A DNA stretch of 64,000 bases from Aquimarina agarivorans. GTDB taxonomy: Bacteria > Bacteroidota > Bacteroidia > Flavobacteriales > Flavobacteriaceae. The position numbers and the translations under genes are program-made. The notes beneath the pieces are model-generated. The model worked only from the letters and a program-made list of their open reading frames with translations, was not told the origin of the DNA and did not search any database. This document shows positions 10,456-18,442 of the stretch, piece by piece (position 1 is the stretch's first letter; the number at the start of each line of letters is the position of its first letter). The stretch lies in assembly GCF_000218485.1 (NCBI RefSeq), contig NZ_AFPB01000168.1:60107-124106 (forward strand). Direction: 5' to 3'.

Positions 10456-10481
10456 AAGTCCTTGGAAATTTCTAGGGACTT
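10456..10481 (+). terminator. Hairpin after alaS
   Basis: AAGTCC ... GGACTT forms the outer stem of a near-palindrome, extended by further pairs with wobbles around GAAATTTC, and is followed by a T-rich stretch. It sits between the alaS stop and the next start, so it is probably an attenuating or partial terminator. Confidence 0.5.
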
Positions 10482-10495
10482 CTTATTTATCCCAA

Positions 10496-11455
10496 ATGAA
10501 TCAGTTTTTTACCACGTTACCACCAAAAAAACAAACACCTGATATCAACTATGCTTCAAAAGTGTTATTGATGGGGTCTTGTTTTGTGGAAAATATCGGT
10601 CAACGCTTAGAATACCACAAATTTCAAACGAAAGTAAATCCTTTCGGAATTATTTTTCATCCTGTGGCTTTAAACAATTTAATCAAGCGTGTTATTGAGC
10701 AAAGGTTATTTACTGAAAAGGATATTATTTATCAAAACGAACAATGGCATTGTTTTGAAGTGCATTCAAAACTAAGTAATCCCGATAAAAGTGAGTTTGT
10801 TTCCTTGCTTAATAAACAGATTATAGACACTTATAATTGGATCACTACTGCAAGCCACATTGTACTTACTTATGGTACTGCCTGGGGGTATACAAGAAAT
10901 CATACAATTGTTGCTAACTGCCATAAAATTCCTCAAAAGGAGTTTACTAAAACAATCACTCCAATAGACCAATTAGAAAATGATATCACGGAATCTGTAA
11001 ATTTGCTAAAAAAATTAAATCCGACTGCCGCTGTTCTTTTTACGGTTTCTCCGGTACGTCATTTAAAAGATGGTATTGTAGCAAACAATCAGAGTAAGGC
11101 ACATTTACTTAGTGCTATTCATTCAGTAATTAACAAAAATGCAGATACCCATTACTATCCCGCTTATGAACTGGTTGTGGATTGTTTACGTGATTATCGT
11201 TTTTATACCCCTGATTTACTACACCCTAATGAAACGGCTATTGATTTTATATGGGAACATTTTACGGCAACTTACATGCATGATGATGACACAAAAAAAA
11301 CAATTAAACAAGTTATAGAAATTCAACGTGGATTACAACACAAAGCTTTTAACCCAAAAAGCGAAGCGCATAAAAAATTTATGGCTTCGCTACATGCTAA
11401 AATCACTAGAATAACTCGTGATTTTCCTTTTATGAAGTTTTATCAAATTCCATAA
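10496..11455 (+). CDS. GSCFA domain protein
   Basis: 319 aa, covering the whole GSCFA family length. The signature MGSCFVENIGQRL is near residue 27, followed by NPFGIIFHP, then HIVLTYGTAWGY and FTVSPVRHLKDG, and DLLHPNETAIDFIWEHF near the end. The family is related to SGNH/GDSL hydrolases (Ser in GSCF; D-x-x-H in DLLHPN) and no substrate is established. Starts 50 bp after alaS on the same strand, a neighbourhood often seen in Flavobacteriia. Confidence 0.92.
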   Translation: MNQFFTTLPPKKQTPDINYASKVLLMGSCFVENIGQRLEYHKFQTKVNPFGIIFHPVALNNLIKRVIEQRLFTEKDIIYQNEQWHCFEVHSKLSNPDKSEFVSLLNKQIIDTYNWITTASHIVLTYGTAWGYTRNHTIVANCHKIPQKEFTKTITPIDQLENDITESVNLLKKLNPTAAVLFTVSPVRHLKDGIVANNQSKAHLLSAIHSVINKNADTHYYPAYELVVDCLRDYRFYTPDLLHPNETAIDFIWEHFTATYMHDDDTKKTIKQVIEIQRGLQHKAFNPKSEAHKKFMASLHAKITRITRDFPFMKFYQIP

Positions 11456-11597
11456 AATCTAATCGTTATATAATTCAAATCACAGTCTGGATTATCTTTA
11501 AATACTTTCAGAATTTATCTTGATCAGTATAGTTCTACTTAATGTATTTGGTGTAATTTTACTAACCTATTTTTTATCAATACTGTTGTTTTTTTGA

Positions 11598-11768
11598 CTA
11601 AACATTAATTTTCCTCAAAGCACCTTTATTAATTTTGACAGTATCAATTGAATTACCATCTGAATTATACCACCTACATGTAATTATAGGTTCTTCAACC
11701 CTACTTACGGTCATTTGTGGACTGCCAGAATTTAATTTTACGATATCTCCTATTCTAAAATTTTCCAT
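11598..11768 (-). CDS. Small DUF2158 (YodC-like) protein
   Basis: 56 aa. The frame reads MENFRIGDIVKLNSGSPQM, then TV ... CRWYNSDG ... INKGALRKINV, matching the DUF2158 pattern (GD-V-LKSGGP-MTV ... C-WFD ... F---L). The ATG at 11766-11768 opens the match and the TAG at 11598-11600 closes it. The family is a small SH3-like fold of unknown function. It stands alone in an AT-rich gap between the GSCFA gene and ssb. It is easy to miss because of its size and an overlapping antisense frame. Confidence 0.8.
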   Translation of the reverse strand: MENFRIGDIVKLNSGSPQMTVSRVEEPIITCRWYNSDGNSIDTVKINKGALRKINV

Positions 11769-12086
11769 AATAAATACAATATTTCATAAAACACTAAATA
11801 TCAGTAATTTAAATTTATGCTGCAAATATTATTTTATTTTTTAGCATTAAAGCAAATGTAATTTTTGTTTAATGAACTAAACCCAATTAATGCTTCAGTT
11901 TCTAGAGAAGTAAACGCCTATTTCAAACACTAACGTAAACTGGGTTTTTTAATTTGACTATAGTGATGCTAAACTAAAATTAAGAGAACACTAGTATTTA
12001 TTGTATTTCACAACCCCATAACTAAGTTCTAATACATAAAGCAAGCTAATACAAAATTGACTACTCTTTACTATGTATTTTTAATG
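11769..12086. other. Intergenic region, nothing identified
   Basis: 318 bp of AT-rich sequence between the DUF2158 gene and the end of ssb. An AAACCC/GGGTTT pair (around 11879 and 11945) could close a long loop, but the spacing is too wide to call a terminator. No frame with coding character. Confidence 0.4.
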
Positions 12087-12422
12087 CTATTTTGTACCCA
12101 AAAGCTGAAGTTCATTGACTACTATTTCTGTAATGTATCTTTTTTCACCCTCTTTGGTTTCGTAAGTTCTGTTGGTTAGTTTCCCCTCTACGGCAACTTC
12201 CTTTCCTTTTTCAAGGTACTTTTCAATAACTTCCGCCGTTTTTCCCCAAGCAACCACGTTGTGCCATTGCGTTTCCGTGATCACTTCACCGTGTGTATTT
12301 TTATATTTTTCGTTTGTAGCCATACTAAATTTTGCTAGTTTTTTTCCACTATCTAAATTTATTATTTCTGGCGCTTGACCTAAATTACCAATCAACTGTA
12401 CTCTGTTTCTTAATGAACTCAT
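12087..12422 (-). CDS. ssb: Single-stranded DNA-binding protein, short form
   Basis: 111 aa. It has an OB fold with the classic start MSSLRNRVQLIGNLGQAPE and the blocks KLAKFSMATNE, ETQWHNVVAWGK and VAVEGKLTNRTYE. It ends at ELQLLGTK, directly after the OB fold. The Gln/Gly-rich linker and acidic DDDIPF-like tip that recruit repair proteins are absent, with no frameshift visible. It binds ssDNA as an oligomer; the missing tip suggests a secondary SSB beside a full-length copy elsewhere, or a specialised role such as competence or recombination. Confidence 0.93.
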   Translation of the reverse strand: MSSLRNRVQLIGNLGQAPEIINLDSGKKLAKFSMATNEKYKNTHGEVITETQWHNVVAWGKTAEVIEKYLEKGKEVAVEGKLTNRTYETKEGEKRYITEIVVNELQLLGTK

Positions 12423-12951
12423 GATTTTATTTTTAAATTACGATAACCTTATGATTACCAACAATGCAAACATAGCATGAGCATCAAAAAATAAGTGGTT
12501 GGTAAAAGTTTACTTCCGTTTGTAGTCGTTTGTTGTCGAATAATTCACTTTAGCTATTTGCCTTAATAGATTTATATCGCAATACTCAGAACACCTATAA
12601 TTCAAAGATCAGAGGATATGAAACTTGCTTATACCGTTTACGACAGTAATTTTTAATTTGAAGATTCTTTAAAGCTTGATACTTCACGCCGAAGCTAAAG
12701 CCAGAAATTTTTTCTTTTTGTCCAAATAAGAAATTTCTATTTTAATAATTTGAACTAAGAATTAAGGTTATTTCATATTATTAAAGTCGTCTTTACCAGG
12801 AAAATAAATATGGTTATGGAATTGATGAAAATTTTATGCTTTTAAACTTTTCAATTCGTCGAACGAAAGTAATGGAAAATTACTTTCTGAAAGCTAAAAA
12901 ACTTCAACTGTATTTTGCAACTACATCAACAATCAAATTATAAAAATGTAA
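12423..12951. other. Intergenic region with ssb promoter and hairpins
   Basis: 529 bp without a gene. A TATGTTTG box (minus strand, 12467-12474) fits the ssb promoter. A 9-bp perfect hairpin GAAAGTAAT/ATTACTTTC lies at 12865-12887. Sequence near 12629-12780 (TATACCGTTT..., TTTTTGTCCAAATAAG) looks like a worn copy of the palindromic repeat seen at 24.0 and 57.3 kb. Confidence 0.4.
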
Positions 12952-13794
12952 TTAGAATGCTACATACTTTTTATAAGCTTTATCAAGCTTGATATCGTAT
13001 TTATTAGCCCGAAATCCACTTCCGTTGTATCCTTCGGCAAACTTTGTCCAATTTTTTGTTCTTGCCCACTCCAATAGTGTGTTTCCTTTAAATTTTGTAA
13101 CCTCTAAAAACTTGCCGAAAGCTTTTAAGTGTGCTCTTTCATGCGTGTACATTTCAGATACAAAATGATCCACACTTTCATACCCCAAACTTTCATAGTG
13201 GTATCCCATAATTTGAAATGCTCCCCACGAAGCCGAAGCAAAAGCGGCTTCATGTACTGCAGGAATGTTGGACAACCCAGCTGCCTTTTCCAATCGGATG
13301 TATTCTCCTGCTCCCCCTTTGTAATATTTTTTGGTCCATTTAGCGTAAAGGATATCTTTAGTTTGCTCATCGGAAAACAGCAATGGATCAACTCCTTTAG
13401 TCTTCAACTGTCTCCAAAACACATGACCCTCAAACAATATCCTTGGTTTGCCGTTTACCAGAAATCCTTTTCCGCTACTTTCTATTTCATTTACTGCCTT
13501 AACAATAGCGACTTCCAAATTATAGCTTTTTGCAAAACGAATAATGTCACCTTCTGCAAGTAATTTATCATTAAAAGCAACTAAGTCTTGTTCTTTTTCT
13601 ATTAGTTTTGACCAGGTTTTAACCCCCACAATTCCATCGGCCACTAAGTGATTTTTTTGTTGAAAATCAATAATGGCTGCATGGGTATCTTTTCCAAAAT
13701 AATTGGATATATAAACGTTGTAGCCTATTTTCACTAAAATTTCTTCCAAAAAATAAACTGCTTCTCCGCGAGAACGATAGCGTAATGTTTTCAT
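12952..13794 (-). CDS. Peptidoglycan-binding N-acetylmuramidase (endolysin-like)
   Basis: 280 aa. Residues ~5-68 form a PG_binding_1 domain (GKDTHAAIIDFQQKNHLVADG), and residues ~85-275 an N-acetylmuramidase domain of the DUF3380 type (VNEIESSGKGFLVNGKPRIL, FEGHVFW, ASWGAFQIMGYHYESLGY, GYNGSGF). The likely catalytic Glu is in NEIES. Such proteins are usual as phage endolysins or contractile-system lysozymes. No signal peptide and no phage genes nearby, so it may be a domesticated or stand-alone lysozyme. No partner genes are visible; 39 bp separate it from the hydrolase gene upstream. Confidence 0.88.
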   Translation of the reverse strand: MKTLRYRSRGEAVYFLEEILVKIGYNVYISNYFGKDTHAAIIDFQQKNHLVADGIVGVKTWSKLIEKEQDLVAFNDKLLAEGDIIRFAKSYNLEVAIVKAVNEIESSGKGFLVNGKPRILFEGHVFWRQLKTKGVDPLLFSDEQTKDILYAKWTKKYYKGGAGEYIRLEKAAGLSNIPAVHEAAFASASWGAFQIMGYHYESLGYESVDHFVSEMYTHERAHLKAFGKFLEVTKFKGNTLLEWARTKNWTKFAEGYNGSGFRANKYDIKLDKAYKKYVAF

Positions 13795-13833
13795 AAATGT
13801 AGTGTTGAACCCAATTTTAATGTATGTAACATC

Positions 13834-14610
13834 CTATTTTTGTAAAAAATCCAGTAATTTTTCATTTAATTCTGCCGTAGCCTCCATGTGAGTCATATGC
13901 CCGCCATTAATTGCTACAAACTTGGAGCCTGTTAACTCAGCTTCGGCAAATAACTTTTTGCTCGACAAAATAGGGTCATTTTTTCCAGCAATTATTAATT
14001 TTTTACCTTTAAAATAACTTAATACCTTAGTTTTGCTTAACCTATCCCTCATACCCATCAATGCAGCTTTTATCCCTTCGGAAGAAATTTTTTGGGCTTC
14101 AGCAATTAATTTATCAACTTTTTGACTATGCAGTTTTTTAAATGATTCCGCAAATAAGTTTACAATCCCCATTCGTATGTAAACATCTTTTTGTTTATCA
14201 ATAACGGCTATAGCCCTATCTCTGTTGGCTTTTCTTTCTAAAGAATCTGCATTACTTGTGGAGTTGAGTAATACCATATGTGTTGCCATAGTACTGCATA
14301 TTTGTATAAGTGATAACGCTACATATCCTCCCATAGAATGACCTATCACCGCAAATTCATTTATTTTTAGATGATGTAGTACTGCTTTGACTGCTTCAGC
14401 TTGCATTTCCATAGAATGCAGAAAACACAAGTTTCCAGTTTCTCCATGACCTAATAAATCAATACAAATGTTGGTAAAATGATTATCAAAAAAAGGAATT
14501 TGGGTATCCCAGACGTTTCTATTTTCTAAAAAACCGTGTAACCACACAACAGTAGGACCTTTTCCAGAAAGGGTATATCCAATTTCAATATTTTTATACG
14601 CTATTTTCAT
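13834..14610 (-). CDS. Alpha/beta hydrolase
   Basis: 258 aa. The alpha/beta-hydrolase fold is clear: HGFLENRNVWD (oxyanion region), nucleophile elbow GHSMGG (~residue 90), an acid in GKNDPI and the catalytic His in GGHMTHMEA. It resembles MenH/BioH-type esterases, but the substrate cannot be assigned. It overlaps the upstream aminopeptidase gene by 4 bp (ATGA), so the two are translationally coupled. Confidence 0.9.
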   Translation of the reverse strand: MKIAYKNIEIGYTLSGKGPTVVWLHGFLENRNVWDTQIPFFDNHFTNICIDLLGHGETGNLCFLHSMEMQAEAVKAVLHHLKINEFAVIGHSMGGYVALSLIQICSTMATHMVLLNSTSNADSLERKANRDRAIAVIDKQKDVYIRMGIVNLFAESFKKLHSQKVDKLIAEAQKISSEGIKAALMGMRDRLSKTKVLSYFKGKKLIIAGKNDPILSSKKLFAEAELTGSKFVAINGGHMTHMEATAELNEKLLDFLQK

Positions 14611-15899
14611 GAATTCATTAATGCTTCAATTTCCTCCGCTTCAATAGGTATGTTTTTCATCAAATTCAGTGGCGCACCTTCTTTTTGTATGACTACATTA
14701 TCTTCCAAACGAAATCCCATTTTTTCTTCAGGAATATAAATACCTGGTTCAACCGTTAATACCATATTTGCTTGCATCGGTTCGGATTGTAACCCATAAT
14801 CATGCGTATCCAGTCCCAAAAAGTGAGACGTCCCATGCATAAAATATTTTCGGTAAGCCGGCGCCTCTTTTGGTGCATTTTTAATATCAGTTTTATCAAG
14901 TAATTTTAAATCTATTAAAGCCGAAGTGATTAGTTTTGTAATTTCAGCGTTGTACTCTTCCCATATTAAGCCTGGGGTTAGCAAATTTGTACATTCCTTT
15001 TTTACATTCAGTAAAGCGTTGTACACTTCTTTTTGCCTGTTGGTAAATTTTCCTGATACAGGAACAACTCTTGTAAGGTCGCTTGAATATTTGGCGTATG
15101 CAGCAGCAGTGTCCATTAATATCACTTCGCCGGCTTTGCACTGTTTGTTATTTTCAATATAATGCAACACATTGGCATTTGTTCCGCTTGCAACTATTGG
15201 TGTGTATGCAAACCCATCGGCTCTATTTTTAGTGAATTCATAAATAAGTTCAGCTTCAATTTCATATTCCCAAACACCAGGGCGAATCATGCCTAAAACT
15301 TTTCTGAAACCAATTTCGGTAATATCACATGCTTGTTGAATTTTTTCAATTTCCTCAGGTTCTTTAACAGCACGCAACTGGTGTAAAATAGGATTACTTT
15401 TTGCTACACTATGCGCAGGATATTTCTTTTTACACCATTCAATAAAACGATCCTCACGTGTTTGTGTTTCTACATTAGCTCGGGCGTGTTCATTTGTATT
15501 AAAATATATGGTGGATGCTTCCGCAAGAAGTAAGGCAAGGATCTTATAAAAATCGTCCAACCAATACACTGTTTCAATACCAGACCGCTCGGTAACCTCA
15601 GCTTTGGTAAGCTTTTTACCTTCCCAAATAGCAATATGCGCACTTGTTTCCTTAACAAAAGCAATTTCTTTATGTTTTTCATTTTTAGCATCAGGAAATA
15701 ATAATACGATACTTTCTTCCTGGTCTAAACCACTTAAATAATAAATATCTCTGTGCTGTTGAAATGGCAAGGTACTATCTGCACTAACGGGATAAATATC
15801 GTTACTATTAAAAATAGCCAAACTATTGCTTTTCATTTGGGCAATAAACTTTTTTCTATTTTTTATAAATAGTGAAGCTGTTGCAGGATTATATTTCAT
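14607..15899 (-). CDS. pepP: Xaa-Pro aminopeptidase (aminopeptidase P)
   Basis: 430 aa. The N-terminal creatinase-like domain (ALFNSNDIYPVSADSTLPFQQHRDIYYLSGL) is followed by a pita-bread M24 domain. The dimetal ligands are visible in order: D in ILMDTAAAYAKYSSDLTR, H in MHGTSHFLGLDTHD, E in VLTVEPGIYIP and E in FRLEDNVVI. It removes N-terminal residues preceding proline. First gene of the pair with the alpha/beta hydrolase. Confidence 0.95.
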   Translation of the reverse strand: MKYNPATASLFIKNRKKFIAQMKSNSLAIFNSNDIYPVSADSTLPFQQHRDIYYLSGLDQEESIVLLFPDAKNEKHKEIAFVKETSAHIAIWEGKKLTKAEVTERSGIETVYWLDDFYKILALLLAEASTIYFNTNEHARANVETQTREDRFIEWCKKKYPAHSVAKSNPILHQLRAVKEPEEIEKIQQACDITEIGFRKVLGMIRPGVWEYEIEAELIYEFTKNRADGFAYTPIVASGTNANVLHYIENNKQCKAGEVILMDTAAAYAKYSSDLTRVVPVSGKFTNRQKEVYNALLNVKKECTNLLTPGLIWEEYNAEITKLITSALIDLKLLDKTDIKNAPKEAPAYRKYFMHGTSHFLGLDTHDYGLQSEPMQANMVLTVEPGIYIPEEKMGFRLEDNVVIQKEGAPLNLMKNIPIEAEEIEALMNS

Positions 15900-16122
15900 T
15901 TAATTGATTATAAGTGATTTGTAAATTTACGTTAATCTAGTAACTTTAAATTAATAATTAATGGTGACTTATTTCAATTTTGAAGACGAAATTGCTAGGA
16001 TTAACGTTTTAATAACAATCTTTGAATTAAAAACAGTTAATTTATTTTAAGACAAAAAATAAAAGTTAAATCTTACAAATTAAATATTAAAAAAATCATA
16101 ATTATGCATTTTATCCTATTTA

Positions 16123-16155
16123 TTTGCCTTTTAACTATTAAATAATGTATTTTTG
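16123..16155 (+). promoter_or_regulatory. Promoter for the DUF2721/histidine kinase pair
   Basis: TTTG at 16123-16126, 21 bases, then TATTTTTG at 16148-16155, ~50 bp before the ATG at 16204. The rest of the 304-bp gap (15900-16203) is AT-rich and shows nothing else. Confidence 0.6.
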
Positions 16156-16203
16156 CAAAATAATTTTTTGTTTAAGAGACCAAAATTATAACAACCTTTT
16201 TCT

Positions 16204-16605
16204 ATGATTTTAGAAATGAGCATACCTGCTTTACTATTTCCTGCTATTTCTTTGACAATGCTTGCTTACAATGCACGTTATTTGGCTATAGCTGCATTGA
16301 TAAGAAAATTACATAAAGAATTTATTAGTAGTAATTCTAAAAGTATTGGAATACAAATTAATCAACTAAGGAAACGTTTATACTTAATTAGGAATATGCA
16401 AGCAACAGCAATATTAAGCTTTTTAGGAGCTGTAATTACTATGAGCTTTTTATATGCTGAAATGAATAATGCAGCAAATTTTGTGTTTGGTTTAAGTCTG
16501 ATTGCTTTAGTAATATCGCTTACTATTTCGTTGATCGAAGTCCAACTATCCACAAAAGCTTTGTCAGTTCAATTAAACTCTTTAGAGGAAAACAAAACTT
16601 ATTAA
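16204..16605 (+). CDS. DUF2721 membrane protein
   Basis: 133 aa. An N-terminal hydrophobic helix (IPALLFPAISLTMLAYNARYLAIA), a charged helix (KQINQLRKRLYLIRN-type middle) and two further membrane helices (ATAILSFLGAVITMSFLY; FVFGLSLIALVISLTISLIEVQ) match the DUF2721 family. Function unknown. It ends 9 bp before the histidine kinase, so they share a transcript; whether it senses something for the kinase is open. Confidence 0.85.
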   Translation: MILEMSIPALLFPAISLTMLAYNARYLAIAALIRKLHKEFISSNSKSIGIQINQLRKRLYLIRNMQATAILSFLGAVITMSFLYAEMNNAANFVFGLSLIALVISLTISLIEVQLSTKALSVQLNSLEENKTY

Positions 16606-16614
16606 GCCCCTATT

Positions 16615-18063
16615 ATGCTCGCAAACAAACTATTTGAAAATACGTTGAAAAAATTTGATATAGGTTACTGGGAACTAGGAAAGCTTTTACCTGACGATAA
16701 ATGGTCCAAGGAGTTTTACAATAATCTCAAATTAGATATTGACACTGTTAAGCCTTCGATTACTTTTTTTAAAAATGAAATAATTCACCCCGAGGACTAT
16801 GATTTTTTTGATAAAAACTACAATAATTACCGTATCAATAATTTAAATTTCAGACAAAAGATCCGACTTAAAGATTCCTTTGATACCTATCAGGAATTTA
16901 TATGTTATACGGCTGATGAAGCTCCGGTAAACATTAAATCGGACACTAAACTATTATTTTTTCAAAAAATAACCGAGTTTAACGAATCTAGCAATCCTTT
17001 TCATTATCAGGAAACCGCTGTAATGTCATCCACAGGGAGTTGGTTTGTCGATTTTAAAAACAAAAAGAGCTATTGGGATCCCGAAGCAAAAAAAATTCTT
17101 GGTTATCCTGAAGATTATGAACCCTCCTTAAGCAAGTCTCATTTATATTATACTAAAGATTGCCGACAGCAAGCCGCAAATTTATTTTTATCCTGCTCTA
17201 CTACTGGAAAACCTTTTGATACTGAAATTAAAATGCTCACCAATGAGGGGGAAGAAATTTGGGTACGCTCAATTGGAAAACCAATACATGACACCAATCA
17301 TAAAATAATTGGTATAAAAGGTGTTTTTCAAAATATAAATGAGGCTAAAAAGAGAGAGTTAACACTTCAAAAATCAATAAATATCATTGCTTCTCAAAAT
17401 AATAGGCTATTTAATTTTGCGCATATTGTATCGCATAACCTGCGTTCGCATTCAAGTAATTTAAGCTTACTTGTACAACTTATTGAAAGCGTTGAGGATC
17501 CAACCGAACGAGGCGAACTCATTGGAGAGGTTAAAAATATTGGCGAAAATTTAAATACAACCATTGAACACCTTAATGAAATTGTAACCATACATACCAA
17601 TAAAAAGCAAAAGCGAAAGGATATTTATTTTAAAGACACTTTGTTATTAGTAACAAATTCTATTCGAAATATAATTAGCAGCGGAAATGCTTCCATTACT
17701 TCTGATTTTACTGAATTTCCGCAAGTACGTTATATTGCTGCCTATTTAGAAAGTATTATCCTTAACCTGATTACTAACGCAATTAAATACAAGCATCCAG
17801 AGCGAGACACTAAAATACATTTAAAAACTGGTAAAGATGAGGTGAACAAAGGGGGTTACCTTAAAATAACTGATAACGGTATTGGTATTGACTTAGCCAC
17901 ATTTGGTGATCAACTTTTTGGAATGTACAAAACATTTCACAACAATACCGACGCTGTAGGCATTGGCTTATTTATTACAAAAAACCAAATTGAATCTTTA
18001 AATGGCAGCATAACGGTGCAAAGCGAAGTTGGGGTTGGAACAACGTTTACCATATCCTTTTAA
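16615..18063 (+). CDS. PAS-domain sensor histidine kinase, cytoplasmic
   Basis: 482 aa, no membrane segment. An N-terminal region of uncertain fold (1-130) precedes a PAS/PAC domain (~138-248: STGSWFVDFKNKKSYWDPEAKKILGYPEDY ... IIGIKGVFQNINEAKKRE). The H-box IVSHNLRSHSSNL has the phospho-acceptor at His274. The HATPase domain has N-box NLITNAIKYKH, G1 DNGIGID and G2 VGIGLFI. No response regulator is adjacent, so this is an orphan kinase; the signal is unknown. Confidence 0.92.
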   Translation: MLANKLFENTLKKFDIGYWELGKLLPDDKWSKEFYNNLKLDIDTVKPSITFFKNEIIHPEDYDFFDKNYNNYRINNLNFRQKIRLKDSFDTYQEFICYTADEAPVNIKSDTKLLFFQKITEFNESSNPFHYQETAVMSSTGSWFVDFKNKKSYWDPEAKKILGYPEDYEPSLSKSHLYYTKDCRQQAANLFLSCSTTGKPFDTEIKMLTNEGEEIWVRSIGKPIHDTNHKIIGIKGVFQNINEAKKRELTLQKSINIIASQNNRLFNFAHIVSHNLRSHSSNLSLLVQLIESVEDPTERGELIGEVKNIGENLNTTIEHLNEIVTIHTNKKQKRKDIYFKDTLLLVTNSIRNIISSGNASITSDFTEFPQVRYIAAYLESIILNLITNAIKYKHPERDTKIHLKTGKDEVNKGGYLKITDNGIGIDLATFGDQLFGMYKTFHNNTDAVGIGLFITKNQIESLNGSITVQSEVGVGTTFTISF

Positions 18064-18442
18064 TTTCTTTAATAAATAATATATAAGGTGTGACCTTAAA
18101 CCTTAATATCGTATTGTTTTTAATCCCAAAGTCCACAAGGAAATTTTTAAGTTTTAATCTTCCTTTGGTTAATTTTTTGTTTGAAAACTCAGCTATTTAA
18201 ATTGTAGATTTAGTTTTTTGAACATACAAATTCCCACAATAAGTTCACTAAAATTTTTACTATTCACCTAAATCGGTGAAAATTATTGTAAATACAATGG
18301 TTTTTTTTCTGTTGCAATAGTTTCTTTTTATCCAGAAATAGTCACAAAAATTAACATAAAGATTTTAACAAAACCATTTATCTCATATAAAGTTTTAAGA
18401 CTACCTAAAAATTGTAAATTTGCCACATTCAAAATTCAATCC
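18064..18442 (+). other. Intergenic region upstream of leuS
   Basis: 379 bp. Weak hairpins follow the kinase gene (AAGGT/ACCTT near 18087; AAGGAA/TTCCTT near 18140-18170). A TAAATTTG box at 18415-18422 lies 20 bp before the leuS ATG and is the likely promoter. Nothing else recognised. Confidence 0.45.

Noticed and set aside
11635..11844. 69-aa plus-strand frame
   Set aside because: It is antisense to the DUF2158 gene, starts with TTG and resembles no protein.
13129..13563. 144-aa plus-strand frame antisense to the muramidase
   Set aside because: No family features; the opposite strand carries two clear conserved domains.
12952..13794. Prophage remnant
   Set aside because: The endolysin-like muramidase has no other phage genes nearby on either side.
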